The notes: generated by a model not told the origin, from the letters alone. Numbered from the stretch's first letter, positions 1 to 8,349 are shown. The stretch is DNA of 64,000 nt from Streptomyces sp. NBC_00539 (GCF_036346105.1 NZ_CP107811.1:5475501-5539500), one strand, 5' to 3'. Program-made: numbers and translations.

Positions 1-127
1 TCTTGTCCACGGCGTACTCCGGCAGTGCCCCGGCCTGCCCCGGTGTGCTCCGCCCCCTCCCGGCGGTCCTCGGTGTCCCGGCAACCCGGCGCGCTCGCGC
101 CGGGCGGCCGGGCCCCGCCGTCACTCC

Positions 128-1387
128 TCAGGCGATCACACCGTCCCGGCGCAGCGCCGTGATCCGCTCGTCCGTCATCCCCAGGCCTCGCAGCAGCGCC
201 TCGGTGTGCTCCCCGAGCGCGGGCACCGCCCCCATCAGCGGCGGCGGGCCGTCGGGCAGCCCGATCGGCGGCAGCAGCGCCCGCAGCGGACCCACCGGTG
301 ACCCCACCTCCCGCCAGCGGTCACGCGCCGCCAGCTGGGGGTGCGCCGCCAGTCGCGCCACCGGGTTCAGCCGCGCACAGGCGATGCCCGCCGCCTCCAG
401 GCGGCCGATCGCCTCCTCGGCGTCCAGCGCCGCCAGGGCCTTGGCCACCACCGCGTCGGTCGCCTCCCGGCCGCGGGTGCGGGCGGCGTTCGTCGCGTAC
501 GCCGGATCGTCCGCCAGCTCCGGTCGCTCGAGGACCTGTTCCGCCAGGCGGCGCCACTCGCGGTCGTTCTGAACGGACAGCAGTACGCGGTCCCCGTCGG
601 CCGTCGGATAGGCGTCATAAGGGGCGATGACGGCGTGGGCGAGGCCGGTCCGTACCGGCTGCCGCCCACCGTGCATCGTGTGGTGCAGGGGGTGGCCCAT
701 CCACTCGGCGAGGGCGTCCAGCATCGACACCTCCACCCTGCCCCCGCGCCCGGTGGTCCCGCGGCGCAGGAGGGCGGCGAGCACTCCCGAGAAGGCGTAC
801 ATGGCGGCCGCGATGTCGGCCGCGGGGATCCCCGCCTTGACGGGCTGCTCCGGGGTGCCGGTCACCGACACCAGCCCCGCCTCGCACTGGACGAGCATGT
901 CGTAGGCGCGCTTGTGGGCGTACGGGCCCTCGGGGCCGTATCCGGAGATGTCCACGGCGACCAGCCGCGGGTAACGGGCGCACAGCGCCGCCGAGTCGAG
1001 GCCGAGCCGGGCGGCGGCGCCGTGGGCGAGGTTCTGGACGAAGACGTCGGCGCCGTCCAGCAGGCCGTGCAGGACCTCCCTCCCGCGCGGATCCTTGAGG
1101 TCCAGCGCGATCGACTCCTTGCCGCGGTTGGCCCAGACGAAGTGCGAGGCGAGGCCCTGGGCGGTGGTGTCGTAGGCGCGCGCGAAGTCGCCGCCGTCGG
1201 GTCGCTCGACCTTGATCACCCGCGCTCCCAGATCGGCGAGCTGGCGGGTGGCGAAGGGGGCCGAGACGGCCTGTTCGACGGCGACGACGGTGAGGCCTTC
1301 GAGGGGCAGCGGATCGGTGGCGGGCGCAGCGGGGTGCGGCGCGGGTCGTGGTGCGGATCGCGGCGCGGGGTGCGTGTCAGGAGCCAT
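128..1387 (-). CDS. Family III CoA-transferase (CaiB/BaiF type)
   Basis: The 419-residue protein should move CoA between acyl-CoA and a free carboxylic acid in the cytoplasm. The N-terminal Rossmann-like part runs from GLTVVAVEQ to ARVIKVERP, followed by WANRGKESIALDLK, which is typical of the family. The expected catalytic aspartate is D163 in the segment AYDMLVQ. The first 28 residues are a Pro/Ala/His-rich tail not needed by the family, so translation may begin further in; only a weak AGG lies before this ATG. A 161-bp gap separates it from the ABC exporter genes upstream on the same strand. The physiological acid is not evident. Confidence 0.88.
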   Translation of the reverse strand: MAPDTHPAPRSAPRPAPHPAAPATDPLPLEGLTVVAVEQAVSAPFATRQLADLGARVIKVERPDGGDFARAYDTTAQGLASHFVWANRGKESIALDLKDPRGREVLHGLLDGADVFVQNLAHGAAARLGLDSAALCARYPRLVAVDISGYGPEGPYAHKRAYDMLVQCEAGLVSVTGTPEQPVKAGIPAADIAAAMYAFSGVLAALLRRGTTGRGGRVEVSMLDALAEWMGHPLHHTMHGGRQPVRTGLAHAVIAPYDAYPTADGDRVLLSVQNDREWRRLAEQVLERPELADDPAYATNAARTRGREATDAVVAKALAALDAEEAIGRLEAAGIACARLNPVARLAAHPQLAARDRWREVGSPVGPLRALLPPIGLPDGPPPLMGAVPALGEHTEALLRGLGMTDERITALRRDGVIA

Positions 1388-1548
1388 GACAACCTGCCTA
1401 CCTGCTCGGACCCGGGGCTGTCATCCCGCACGGCGCCGAGAACCGCGCGGTTTCCCGCGCGGTGTGCCGGGGGTCCGGCACTTTCCTGGGCGGTGCGCTT
1501 CGAGCCCGGCTCGCCTTCGGCGCGGTGTGCCGGGGCCCCGGTCCGCTG

Positions 1549-2337
1549 TCAGCCCGGGCCGCGGGTGAAGCGGCGCGCGGCCGCCGGGGCGAACAGCGCC
1601 AGCAGGACCAGGGACCAGAGCACCGCCCCCGCCACCGGATGCGCCGCCGGCCAGGCGGCTCCCGGCGCGGCCCCGCCGCCCGCGTTGCCGCACAGTGCGC
1701 GCACCGCGCTCGCGACCGCGCTGATCGGGTTCCACTCGGCCACCGTCCGCAGCCACCCCGGCAGTCCTGCGGTCGGCAGGTACGCACTGGAGAGCATCGG
1801 CAGCACGAAGGTGGCGCTGCCCAGTTGGCCCGCCGCCTCCTCGCTCTTGCTCAGCAGCCCGAGGTACGTGCCCGTCCAGGCCGTGGCGAAGCGGAACAGC
1901 AGCAGCACCCCCAGAGCGCCGAGCGCGCCCGGCAGGCCGTGCTCGATCCGCCAGCCCATCGCCAGTCCCACCAGCATCAGCGGCACCATCGACACCGCCG
2001 TCGTCAGGAGGTCGGCGGCGGTCTGCCCGAGCGGTACGGCGGCCCGGCTCATCGGCAGCGTACGGAAGCGGTCCATCACCCCGCGGTGGGCGTCCTGCGC
2101 GGCCGTGAACATGCCGGTCATCAGGCCGTTCGCGGCGGTGGCGGCGAGCAGCCCCGGCACCAGGAACTCCCGGTACTCGGACCCCGGCATGGCGAGCGCG
2201 CTGCCGAAGACGTAGCCGAAGAAGAGCAGCAGGGTGATCGGCATCGTCTGGGTGAGGATCAGCAGCGCGGGCGCGTGGCGCGCCTTCTGCAACTGCCGGG
2301 TGAGGACGGCGCCTCCGTCGGACAGCAGGGTGCTCAT
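1549..2337 (-). CDS. ABC-2 type exporter permease
   Basis: This 262-residue integral membrane protein is the permease partner of the ATPase encoded just upstream. Its ATG overlaps the ATPase stop codon as ATGA, which indicates translational coupling. About six hydrophobic segments are visible, starting with LLILTQTMPITLLLFFGYVFGS, and the middle region (TFVLPMLSSAYLPTAGLPGWL) is characteristic of DrrB-like daunorubicin-exporter permeases. The length fits the ABC-2 family. It probably forms a homodimeric drug or lipid exporter with the ATPase; the substrate is unknown. Confidence 0.88.
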   Translation of the reverse strand: MSTLLSDGGAVLTRQLQKARHAPALLILTQTMPITLLLFFGYVFGSALAMPGSEYREFLVPGLLAATAANGLMTGMFTAAQDAHRGVMDRFRTLPMSRAAVPLGQTAADLLTTAVSMVPLMLVGLAMGWRIEHGLPGALGALGVLLLFRFATAWTGTYLGLLSKSEEAAGQLGSATFVLPMLSSAYLPTAGLPGWLRTVAEWNPISAVASAVRALCGNAGGGAAPGAAWPAAHPVAGAVLWSLVLLALFAPAAARRFTRGPG

Positions 2338-3326
2338 GCCGCGGCCCCCTCGATCCGGTCGATGTGGCCGGTGGTGGCGCGGCGGACCCGGGTGAGGCGC
2401 AGGAACACCTCGTCGAGGGTGGGTGGCCGCAGTGTGGCGTCGGTGACCGGGATCCCGGCCGCGTCCAGGGCGCGGATGATCCGCGGCAGGGTCAGGGCGC
2501 CGTCCAGGACCGTCGCGCCGGTCGTGAGGCGCTCCTCGTCCAGGACGGGCGCGCCGCCGGTGAGCTGGTCCAGGACCACCGCCGCTCCCGCGAGGGCCGA
2601 GCGGTCGGCGACGGTGACCTCGGCGTGGGCGCCGATGCGGGCCTTGAGTTCTGCGGGCGTGCCGCCGGCCACGACCCGGCCGCCGTCGACCACCACGATG
2701 TCGTCGGCGAGCCGGTCGGCCTCCTCCAGGTACTGGGTCGTGAGCAGCACGCCCGCGCCCTCGTCGGCGAGTTCCCGTACGGCCGCCCAGATGTGCTCGC
2801 GCGCCGCCGGGTCCAGGCCGGTCGTCGGTTCGTCCAGGAACAGCACCCGGGGGCGGTTGATCAGCCCGGCGGCCAGGTCCAGGCGCCGTTTCATGCCGCC
2901 CGACCAGGTGGAGGCGACCCGGTCGGCCGCCCCGCCCAGGCCGAAGCGGTCCAGCAGCTCGTCGGCGCGGGCCCGGGCGGCGGCACCGCGCAGCCCGGCC
3001 AGACGGGCGAAGAGCCGCAGGTTCTCGCGGCCCGTCAGGTCCCCGTCCACCGAGGCGTACTGGCCCGTGACCCCGATGGAGCGGCGGACGGCGGCGGGGG
3101 CGCGGGTGACGTCGTGACCGGCGACCAGGGCGCGGCCGCCGGTGGGCGCGGTGAGGGTGGTGAAGGTGCGCACGGCGGTGGTCTTGCCCGCACCGTTGGG
3201 GCCGAGGAGGCCGCAAATCGAGCCGTACGGCACTGCCAGGTCCAGTCCGCTCAGGGCGTGGACCTCTCCGTAGCTCTTCTCCAGACCTTCACTAAGTACA
3301 GCGTACGTAGTTGTCATGTCCGGCAC
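2334..3326 (-). CDS. ABC exporter ATP-binding protein, DrrA-like
   Basis: This 330-residue nucleotide-binding subunit powers the adjacent ABC-2 permease. Walker A is GPNGAGKTT at about residues 42-50, the signature is STWSGGMKRRLDLA near 145, and Walker B is RVLFLDEPTTGLDP near 167. The C-terminal extension with PPTLDEVFLRLT is the DrrA-type domain. The start may be three codons downstream at a second ATG. The gene is transcribed divergently from a TetR gene across a 69-bp region carrying a perfect TACGTAC/GTACGTA inverted repeat, so an export operon repressed by that TetR is likely. Confidence 0.9.
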   Translation of the reverse strand: MPDMTTTYAVLSEGLEKSYGEVHALSGLDLAVPYGSICGLLGPNGAGKTTAVRTFTTLTAPTGGRALVAGHDVTRAPAAVRRSIGVTGQYASVDGDLTGRENLRLFARLAGLRGAAARARADELLDRFGLGGAADRVASTWSGGMKRRLDLAAGLINRPRVLFLDEPTTGLDPAAREHIWAAVRELADEGAGVLLTTQYLEEADRLADDIVVVDGGRVVAGGTPAELKARIGAHAEVTVADRSALAGAAVVLDQLTGGAPVLDEERLTTGATVLDGALTLPRIIRALDAAGIPVTDATLRPPTLDEVFLRLTRVRRATTGHIDRIEGAAA

Positions 3327-3336
3327 CCTACCGCAC

Positions 3337-3353
3337 TACGTACGGTGTACGTA
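3337..3353. promoter_or_regulatory. TetR operator, TACGTAC-GGT-GTACGTA
   Basis: Two perfect 7-bp arms (TACGTAC and GTACGTA) are separated by GGT. The site lies between the exporter ATPase start and the divergent TetR start, about 10 bp upstream of the ATPase ATG. An additional GTACGTA half-site lies at 3303-3309, inside the start of the ATPase gene. The arrangement fits autoregulation plus exporter repression by the flanking TetR; binding itself is inferred. Confidence 0.7.
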
Positions 3354-3395
3354 ACTACGATGGGGCGATGGAAGAAGTGACGAGGTGATGGGCTG

Positions 3396-4112
3396 ATGAC
3401 GCCCGGCGGCCGCACTGCCGGACCCGAAGTGATCTGGGCCCGCCCGCAGCGGGCGGGCCGGGGCCCCCGCCCCGCGCACAGCCGTGACTCGATCGCTGCC
3501 GAGGCGGTACGGATCGCCGACGCGGAGGGGATCGACGCCGTCTCCATGCGCCGGGTGGCGGCCGGGATCGGCGCCGGGACGATGTCCCTGTACAACTACG
3601 TGCCGCGCAAGGAGGACCTGTACGAGCTGATGGTCGACGCGGTGAGCGGGGAGTACTCCTACGCCCCGCCGACCGGTGACTGGCACGCCGACCTGCTGGC
3701 CCTGGCCCGCCAGACGCGGGCGCTCATGCACCGCCACCCCTGGCTGCCCCGGCTGCTGAGCCCGGCCCACGGGTTCAGCCCCAACGCCCTGCGGTACCTG
3801 GAGCACGGCCTGGCCTGCCTGGAGCCGCTGGAGGTGCCGGACGGCCAGAAGCTGGAGCTGCTCGCCGCCGTCAACGGGACGGTGGCCACGTACGTGGCGA
3901 GCGAACTGGCCCTGGCCGAGCGGGCGCGCACGCTGCCCTGGAGCGAGGCCGAGGAGCAGAGCGCGCGGACGGCGTGGCTGGGCTCCCGGATGGCGACGGG
4001 GGAGTACCCGAGACTTGCCGCCGCCCTCGCGGGATGGACGGGCATCCCCGCCGACCTGGGCGAGGCGTTCGACCGCTCGGTGTCGCGGCTGCTGGGGGCG
4101 TGGGGGACGTAG
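3396..4112 (+). CDS. TetR-family repressor with tetracycline-repressor-like C-terminal domain
   Basis: The 238-residue regulator has an N-terminal helix-turn-helix at about residues 30-75, including AVSMRRVAAGIGAGTMSLYN. Its C-terminal half (LARQTRALMHRHPWLPRLL) resembles the TetR_C domain that often senses exporter substrates. The upstream ATG at 3369 hits a stop within six codons, so ATG 3396 is the most plausible start. It faces the DrrAB-like exporter across a palindromic operator and is expected to repress both itself and the exporter. The inducing ligand is unknown. Confidence 0.88.
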   Translation: MTPGGRTAGPEVIWARPQRAGRGPRPAHSRDSIAAEAVRIADAEGIDAVSMRRVAAGIGAGTMSLYNYVPRKEDLYELMVDAVSGEYSYAPPTGDWHADLLALARQTRALMHRHPWLPRLLSPAHGFSPNALRYLEHGLACLEPLEVPDGQKLELLAAVNGTVATYVASELALAERARTLPWSEAEEQSARTAWLGSRMATGEYPRLAAALAGWTGIPADLGEAFDRSVSRLLGAWGT

Positions 4113-4131
4113 GACGGCCGGAGCGGCGGCG

Positions 4132-5304
4132 CTACAGCAGGGCGAACTGGCCGCCCGGGCCCTCCTCCTGGTGGTCCAGGACGGAGGCCGGTCGCCGGGC
4201 CCAGCGCGGCGCGGGCAGTACCCCCGCGGCTTGGAGACCGGAGACCGGAAGCGAAGGCCCCGGCGCGAACGCCGCCCGCGGCGGAGCCAGACCGGCGAGC
4301 AGCGCCAGGGTCGTCACCAGGGACAGCAGCTCCGAGGTCCAGGCCCGCGGCCACTCGGCGGGGCCCAGCGCCTCCAGCCCCTCCCCCTCCGCCGCCCGGT
4401 GCGCGGTGCGGGCGGCGAACCAGGCCTCCAGCACCCGCACGCCCTGCGCCTCGTACTGCCAGGCCCCCTCGGGGACGGGGGAGATGCTGCCGTCGCCCAG
4501 GGTCAGCGTCTCGGTCTCCGGGTCGTACGCGAGCCCGCCCGGCCAGGCCGTGACCGCCGAGCGGACGTACGGCCGGCGCCCGCCCGGCAGCCGGGGCGCC
4601 TCCCCGCCCGGTGCGCCGCGCAGCTGCACCGCGAGCAGCCGGTGGCCCAGCTCCAGCCCGGCACGCCAGCGCTCCGGGTCGGCGGTGAGCGGGACCTCGT
4701 AGGCTCCCCGCGGCCCGGGGCGGGCCGCCGCCAGGACCCAGCACAGGACGTCCTGCGCGGTGACCGGGCCGCCGTACCGCTCGCTCAGCAGGGCCGCCAG
4801 CCCCGGCGCGAGGTTGGGCTCCGCGCCGCCCGGGCGCCGGTACAGGGGGCGCACGCGGCCGACGCGCCCGACTGGCAGGTGCGCGGTGACCAACGGCTGC
4901 TCCGGGCTCTCCACGAGGAACAGCTGGTGACCGTCGAGGACCCGCCACAGCTCGGGGCGGGCCGCGTCGATGAGGCGCTGGTCCGGCAGGAGCCACTGTT
5001 CGTCGAAGGGGGCGCGCAGGACGCGTACGGGCTGCGGGCAGGGGCCGGGTGCGGCGGCGAAGGGGGCGGTGGCGGAGCGCTGCCCGGGCAGGGCGGCCGC
5101 CCCGGTGGCGGGCGTACGGCCCCGCGCGGGGCGGAACAGCCGCTCCTGCTCCGCGCCTTCGGCGGCGGCGAGGGCCGTCCAGCGGGCCCGCAGGGTGGCG
5201 GGGTCGGGGGCCGCGACCCAGTCCCGTCCCAGGCGCGGGGGGCGTGCGGCCCAGGGCATCAGATCGTCCAGCAGCGGGGTCTGCGGCGGTACGTCAGTGC
5301 TCAC
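4132..5304 (-). CDS. Stand-alone protein resembling the C-terminal region of type ISP restriction enzymes
   Basis: The 390-residue protein begins at a GTG (VSTDVPPQTP). It contains the blocks FRPARGRTPATGAAALPGQ, PVRVLRAPFDEQWLLPDQR, GRVRPLYRRPGGAEPNLAPG and VTAQDVLCWVLAAARPG. These match, from memory, proteins in streptomycetes named type ISP restriction/modification enzymes. I see no methyltransferase motifs (no N/DPPY), no Walker motifs and no nuclease signature, so it corresponds at most to the target-recognition region. It ends 19 bp from the convergent TetR gene. It may be a domesticated DNA-recognition protein with a different role. Confidence 0.6.
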   Translation of the reverse strand: MSTDVPPQTPLLDDLMPWAARPPRLGRDWVAAPDPATLRARWTALAAAEGAEQERLFRPARGRTPATGAAALPGQRSATAPFAAAPGPCPQPVRVLRAPFDEQWLLPDQRLIDAARPELWRVLDGHQLFLVESPEQPLVTAHLPVGRVGRVRPLYRRPGGAEPNLAPGLAALLSERYGGPVTAQDVLCWVLAAARPGPRGAYEVPLTADPERWRAGLELGHRLLAVQLRGAPGGEAPRLPGGRRPYVRSAVTAWPGGLAYDPETETLTLGDGSISPVPEGAWQYEAQGVRVLEAWFAARTAHRAAEGEGLEALGPAEWPRAWTSELLSLVTTLALLAGLAPPRAAFAPGPSLPVSGLQAAGVLPAPRWARRPASVLDHQEEGPGGQFALL

Positions 5305-5407
5305 GCGGCCGATGGTATCGACGGGGAGCGGTGGCCGGGCCCGGCCCCGGCCCAAGCGTTACGCTCCTTGTGTAGGCCTATGTGTGCATTTCCGGCAGGA
5401 GGCGGTC

Positions 5408-5575
5408 ATGAGTCAGTACGACGAATACTCGACCCCGTCGCAGGCCGAGGGCGAGCGCCTCGACGAAGACATGGACGAGAAGGAGAAGAGGCAGCGGCAC
5501 CCGCAGACCATGCGCAGCACGCCGTCCCAGGCGGAGGGCGAGCGGAGCACGGAGGACGAGGAGAAGAAGGGCTGA
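5408..5575 (+). CDS. Small acidic protein with duplicated TPSQAEGER motif (55 aa)
   Basis: An AGGAGG-like site precedes ATG 5408 and the reading frame is short, highly charged and hydrophilic. The motif STPSQAEGER occurs twice, near residues 8-17 and 37-46, separated by a Glu/Lys/Arg-rich linker. There is no hydrophobic core, signal peptide or cysteine, so the protein is probably disordered. Similar short proteins occur across streptomycetes to my recollection, but I know of no function. A 10-bp tandem repeat starts exactly at its stop codon. Confidence 0.7.
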   Translation: MSQYDEYSTPSQAEGERLDEDMDEKEKRQRHPQTMRSTPSQAEGERSTEDEEKKG

Positions 5576-5612
5576 CCTGTCCCTACCTGTCCTGACCTGT
5601 CCCGACCTGTTT
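5573..5612. repeat. Four 10-bp tandem repeats starting at a stop codon
   Basis: The units are TGACCTGTCC, CTACCTGTCC, TGACCTGTCC and CGACCTGTTT. The first TGA is the stop codon of the 55-residue protein gene. The array lies between this gene and the convergent GntR gene. Confidence 0.85.
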
Positions 5613-5643
5613 CTCCGGGGGCTCTTTCCCGGGTGGCCTTTTC

Positions 5644-6393
5644 TCAGGTGGCGTCGACGGTCACGGTGAAGGAGAACCGGTCGCCGCGGTAGCGGATTCG
5701 TGCGACGTCCACCACCCGGCCGTCCTCGTCGTACGTCACGCCCGTGTAGTGCAGGATCGGACTGAGCAGCGGGACGCGCAGCAGTTCTGCGGTCTCCGGA
5801 TCGGCCAGGCGCGCCTCGACCGTGTCCGTGATCCGGCTGATCCGCACGCCCACGATGTCCCGGATCACCTTCGTCATCGGCCAGCGCTCCAGATCCGCCG
5901 GGTCGATCGCCGAGGCCAGCTCGGGGAGGACCGCGTTCTCCGCCCAGTTGCTCGGCTCCCCGGTCTGGCTGTCGTGGCGCAGTCGGCGGTACGTGACCAC
6001 CTCCGCCGTGCCCGGGAAGTGCTCCAGCAGGTCCCCGGCCACCACCTCGCGGGAGTGGCCGAGAACCGTCGTACGCTCGCCCGACTGCTGGGCCACGATC
6101 GCGTCCACCGAACCGAGCAGCCGGACGGGCGCCCCGCGCCGGGCGCCCGGTTCGATGAAGGTGCCGCGCCGCCGGTGCCGGCTGATCAGACCCTCGCCCT
6201 CCAGTTCCTTGAGCGCCTGGCGCATCGTCAGCACGCTCACCCCGTAGTGCTCGGCCAGCTGCTCCTCGGTGGGCAGCCGCAGCGAGGCGTCCGGGGTGCG
6301 CCCCAGTATCGAGGCGCGCAACGACTGGGAGACCTGGTACCAGAGCGGAAGCTTGCGGTTCAGTACCAGCGAGTCGGGGGCGAAGGCGGTCAC
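5644..6393 (-). CDS. GntR-family regulator, HutC subfamily
   Basis: The 249-residue protein has an N-terminal winged helix (about residues 15-80, with LPTEEQLAEHYGVSVLTMRQ and GEGLISRHRRRGTF) and a C-terminal UTRA ligand-binding domain (about 95-245, with VVTYRRLRHD and LLRVPLLSPILHYTG). HutC-type regulators usually sense small acids or sugars. It lies 128 bp downstream of hmgA on the same strand, so it is a natural candidate regulator of homogentisate breakdown. That link is inferred from position only. Confidence 0.87.
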   Translation of the reverse strand: MTAFAPDSLVLNRKLPLWYQVSQSLRASILGRTPDASLRLPTEEQLAEHYGVSVLTMRQALKELEGEGLISRHRRRGTFIEPGARRGAPVRLLGSVDAIVAQQSGERTTVLGHSREVVAGDLLEHFPGTAEVVTYRRLRHDSQTGEPSNWAENAVLPELASAIDPADLERWPMTKVIRDIVGVRISRITDTVEARLADPETAELLRVPLLSPILHYTGVTYDEDGRVVDVARIRYRGDRFSFTVTVDAT

Positions 6394-6448
6394 GGTGCTT
6401 CTCCGTACGGGCGGGGCATGGGGGACTTCGACAACCGGCCGGCAGACC

Positions 6449-6528
6449 CGTTCAGGTCCGTTCGGACCCGTTCGGGCTCGCTCGGACCCGTTCAGGCCCT
6501 GTCAGGCCCATTCAGGCCCGTTCAGGCT
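6449..6528. repeat. Eight degenerate 10-bp tandem repeats at the hmgA 3' end
   Basis: Eight consecutive 10-bp units of the type CGTTCAGGCC run from 6449 to 6528. The last unit contains the hmgA stop codon on the minus strand. On that strand four successive units carry TGA, and because the period is 10 the stops fall in all three frames. The array fills most of the spacer between hmgA and the GntR gene. Confidence 0.85.
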
Positions 6529-7853
6529 CGGAAGTGGCGCTCCAGACCCTGCCACACGTCGTCGTATCCGCGCTGGAGGTGCTCGGCGCCGGCCGCCTGG
6601 GCGGTGGCCGTGACGGGCCAGCGGGTCTCGAACATGAAGGCCAGGCCGTCGTCGATCTTCTGCGGCTTGAGCTCCGCGGCGCTCGCGCGGTCGAAGGTCT
6701 CGCGGTCCGGTCCGTGCGCGGACATCATGTTGTGCAGCGAGCCGCCGCCCGGCACGAAGCCCTCGGCCTTGGCGTCGTAGGCGCCCTCGATCAGGCCCAT
6801 GTACTCGCTCATCACGTTCCGGTGGAAGTACGGCGGGCGGAAGGTGTCCTCCCCGACCAGCCAGCGGGGCGCGAAGACGACGAAGTCCACCCCCGCGAGG
6901 CCCGGGGTGTCGGAGGGCGACGTCAGGACGGTGAAGATCGACGGGTCCGGGTGGTCGAAGCTGATGGAGCCGATGACGTTGAAGCGGCGCATGTCGTACA
7001 CGTACGGGGTGTGCGTGCCGTGCCAGGCGACCACGTCGAGCGGGGAGTGGTCGTAGGTGGCGGACCACAGGTTGCCGCAGAACTTGTTGACCACCTCCGT
7101 CGGACGCTCGACGTCCTCGTACGCGGCCACGGGGGCCCGGAAGTCCCGCGCGGCGGCGAGACCGTTGGCACCGATCGGGCCGAGGTGCGGGAGCTCGAAG
7201 GGCTGCCCGTAGTTCTCGCAGACGTAGCCGCGGGCGTCCTCGTCCAGCAGCTCGACGCGGAAGCGGACGCCGCGGGGGATCAGCGCCATCTCGCCCGGGC
7301 GGGCGCTGAGCAGGCCGAGTTCGGTGCGCAGCAGCAGGCCGCCCCGCTCGGGCACGATGAGCAGCTCGCCGTCGGAGTCGCTGAACACGCGGTCCGTCAT
7401 CGGGGCGTTGGCGGCGTAGAGGTGGATGGCCATGCCGGTGCGCTGGGTGGCGTCGCCGTTGCCGCCGAGGGTCCAGAGGCCGGCCAGGAAGTCGGTGCCG
7501 GGGGCGGGGGCGGGGAGCGGGTTCCAGCGCAGGCGGTTGGGGTCGGGGACGGTCTCGGTGAAGGGCGCGGTGCGCAGGGCACCGTTGTCGACCCGGGTGA
7601 AGGGCGGGTGCGCGGCCGAGGGGCGGATCCGGTAGAGCCAGGAGCGGCGGTTGTGGGTGCGGGGCTCGGTGAACGCGCTGCCGCTGAGCTGCTCGGCGTA
7701 GAGGCCGAGGGGTGAGCGCTGCGGCGAGTTCCGGCCATGGGGGAGCGCCCCGGGAACGGCCTCGGAGCTGTGCTCGTTCCCGAAGCCGGTGAGGTACGCC
7801 AGCCCCTCCGCGATCTTCCTGGCCTGCTCGCTGCTGCTACCGCCGTCACTCAT
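6522..7853 (-). CDS. hmgA: Homogentisate 1,2-dioxygenase
   Basis: The 443-residue enzyme opens the ring of homogentisate to maleylacetoacetate in tyrosine and phenylalanine catabolism, in the cytosol with Fe(II). Recognisable family blocks are [19 protein letters not shown] near the N terminus, [19 protein letters not shown], and [18 protein letters not shown] carrying iron-ligand residues. The chosen ATG ([10 protein letters not shown]) has GGGAGCG a few bases upstream; a longer in-frame extension looks non-coding. A plausible promoter with an overlapping inverted repeat lies just upstream, and a GntR gene follows. Confidence 0.95.
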   Translation of the reverse strand: MSDGGSSSEQARKIAEGLAYLTGFGNEHSSEAVPGALPHGRNSPQRSPLGLYAEQLSGSAFTEPRTHNRRSWLYRIRPSAAHPPFTRVDNGALRTAPFTETVPDPNRLRWNPLPAPAPGTDFLAGLWTLGGNGDATQRTGMAIHLYAANAPMTDRVFSDSDGELLIVPERGGLLLRTELGLLSARPGEMALIPRGVRFRVELLDEDARGYVCENYGQPFELPHLGPIGANGLAAARDFRAPVAAYEDVERPTEVVNKFCGNLWSATYDHSPLDVVAWHGTHTPYVYDMRRFNVIGSISFDHPDPSIFTVLTSPSDTPGLAGVDFVVFAPRWLVGEDTFRPPYFHRNVMSEYMGLIEGAYDAKAEGFVPGGGSLHNMMSAHGPDRETFDRASAAELKPQKIDDGLAFMFETRWPVTATAQAAGAEHLQRGYDDVWQGLERHFRA

Positions 7854-7878
7854 GCAACGCTCCCGGGTCTGCCGTAGT

Positions 7879-7921
7879 AATCCTATGCCTGACAGTAGGA
7901 TTCCCGGGGTCCCCCCGTCAA
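7879..7921 (-). promoter_or_regulatory. hmgA promoter with overlapping inverted-repeat operator
   Basis: On the minus strand a -35 TTGACG (7916-7921) and a -10 TACTGT (7892-7897) are spaced by 18 bp. A perfect 7-bp inverted repeat AATCCTA (7879-7885) / TAGGATT (7896-7902) with a 10-bp spacer covers the -10 region. Repression of hmgA by a protein bound here is plausible. The binder, possibly the adjacent GntR, is not proven. Confidence 0.55.
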
Positions 7922-7960
7922 CGCCCCGCCACCCCGCCGGGCGCCGCCACCCCGCCGGGC

Positions 7961-7986
7961 GCCGCCACCCGGCGCCGGGTGGCGGC
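7961..7986. repeat. Perfect 26-bp palindrome after a tandem GCCGCCACCCCGCCGGGC repeat
   Basis: The half-site GCCGCCACCCGGC is followed immediately by its exact reverse complement, giving a 13-bp stem with no spacer. It terminates about two copies of an 18-bp direct repeat beginning near 7926. The structure sits between the hmgA promoter and the barstar pseudogene. It could act as a terminator or be a dispersed element. Confidence 0.7.
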
Positions 7987-8073
7987 AGCACGCCGGTGGA
8001 GACGGACGGGCGCGGGTAGGGCCGCCGACGCCCCGTCGGCTGCGGAAGCCCTCCACAAGGTGACCCCTACCCT

Positions 8074-8349
8074 CTATGGGCAGGGCCTCTTTTCCTTGCA
8101 GAGCCGCAGCTGCTCCTTCAGGAATAGCCACCTCAGGTCACACAGGCATGCGGAGAGGGCATCCCAGTTCCACCCGAACTAGTCCGGTGGCTCCAGTCCG
8201 TCGTAGAACTGCCGGAAGACGGAGTCCGTGTCGCCCGTCTCCCGGCCGTCGAGGCGCGCTACGTACGTCCTGCCGGCCACGGGAAGCAGCAAACCGACGG
8301 GCAGGGCGCCTTGCTCCGGAACCACGTGCAGCCAAGGCAGGGTGTGCAC
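8074..8349 (-). pseudogene. Barstar-family ribonuclease inhibitor, broken by an in-frame amber codon
   Basis: A GTG start at 8349, preceded by GGGAGGAGG, opens a frame reading VHTLPWLHVVPEQ, then TYVARLDG and VFRQFYDGLEPPD. It stops at TAG (8179-8181) after 56 codons. The same frame continues FGWNWDALSACLCDLRWLF, so the barstar hallmark PDYFGWNWDAL is interrupted where the tyrosine codon TAC is now TAG. The tail after about 20 more codons no longer resembles the family and stops at 8074. Barstar proteins inhibit barnase-like RNases; this copy should be inactive unless the amber codon is suppressed. The family match is from memory of streptomycete barstars. Confidence 0.7.

Noticed and set aside
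1-127. Start of another minus-strand gene downstream of the CoA-transferase
   Set aside because: A GTG near 120 opens a frame to the window edge, but codon use is mixed, the ribosome-binding site is not properly spaced and no domain can be seen, so I do not call it.
341-2215. A 624-codon open frame on the plus strand opposite the CoA-transferase and permease genes
   Set aside because: Composition is Arg/Gly/Pro-rich without any domain, and it lies antisense to two well-supported genes. Such frames are expected at this GC content.
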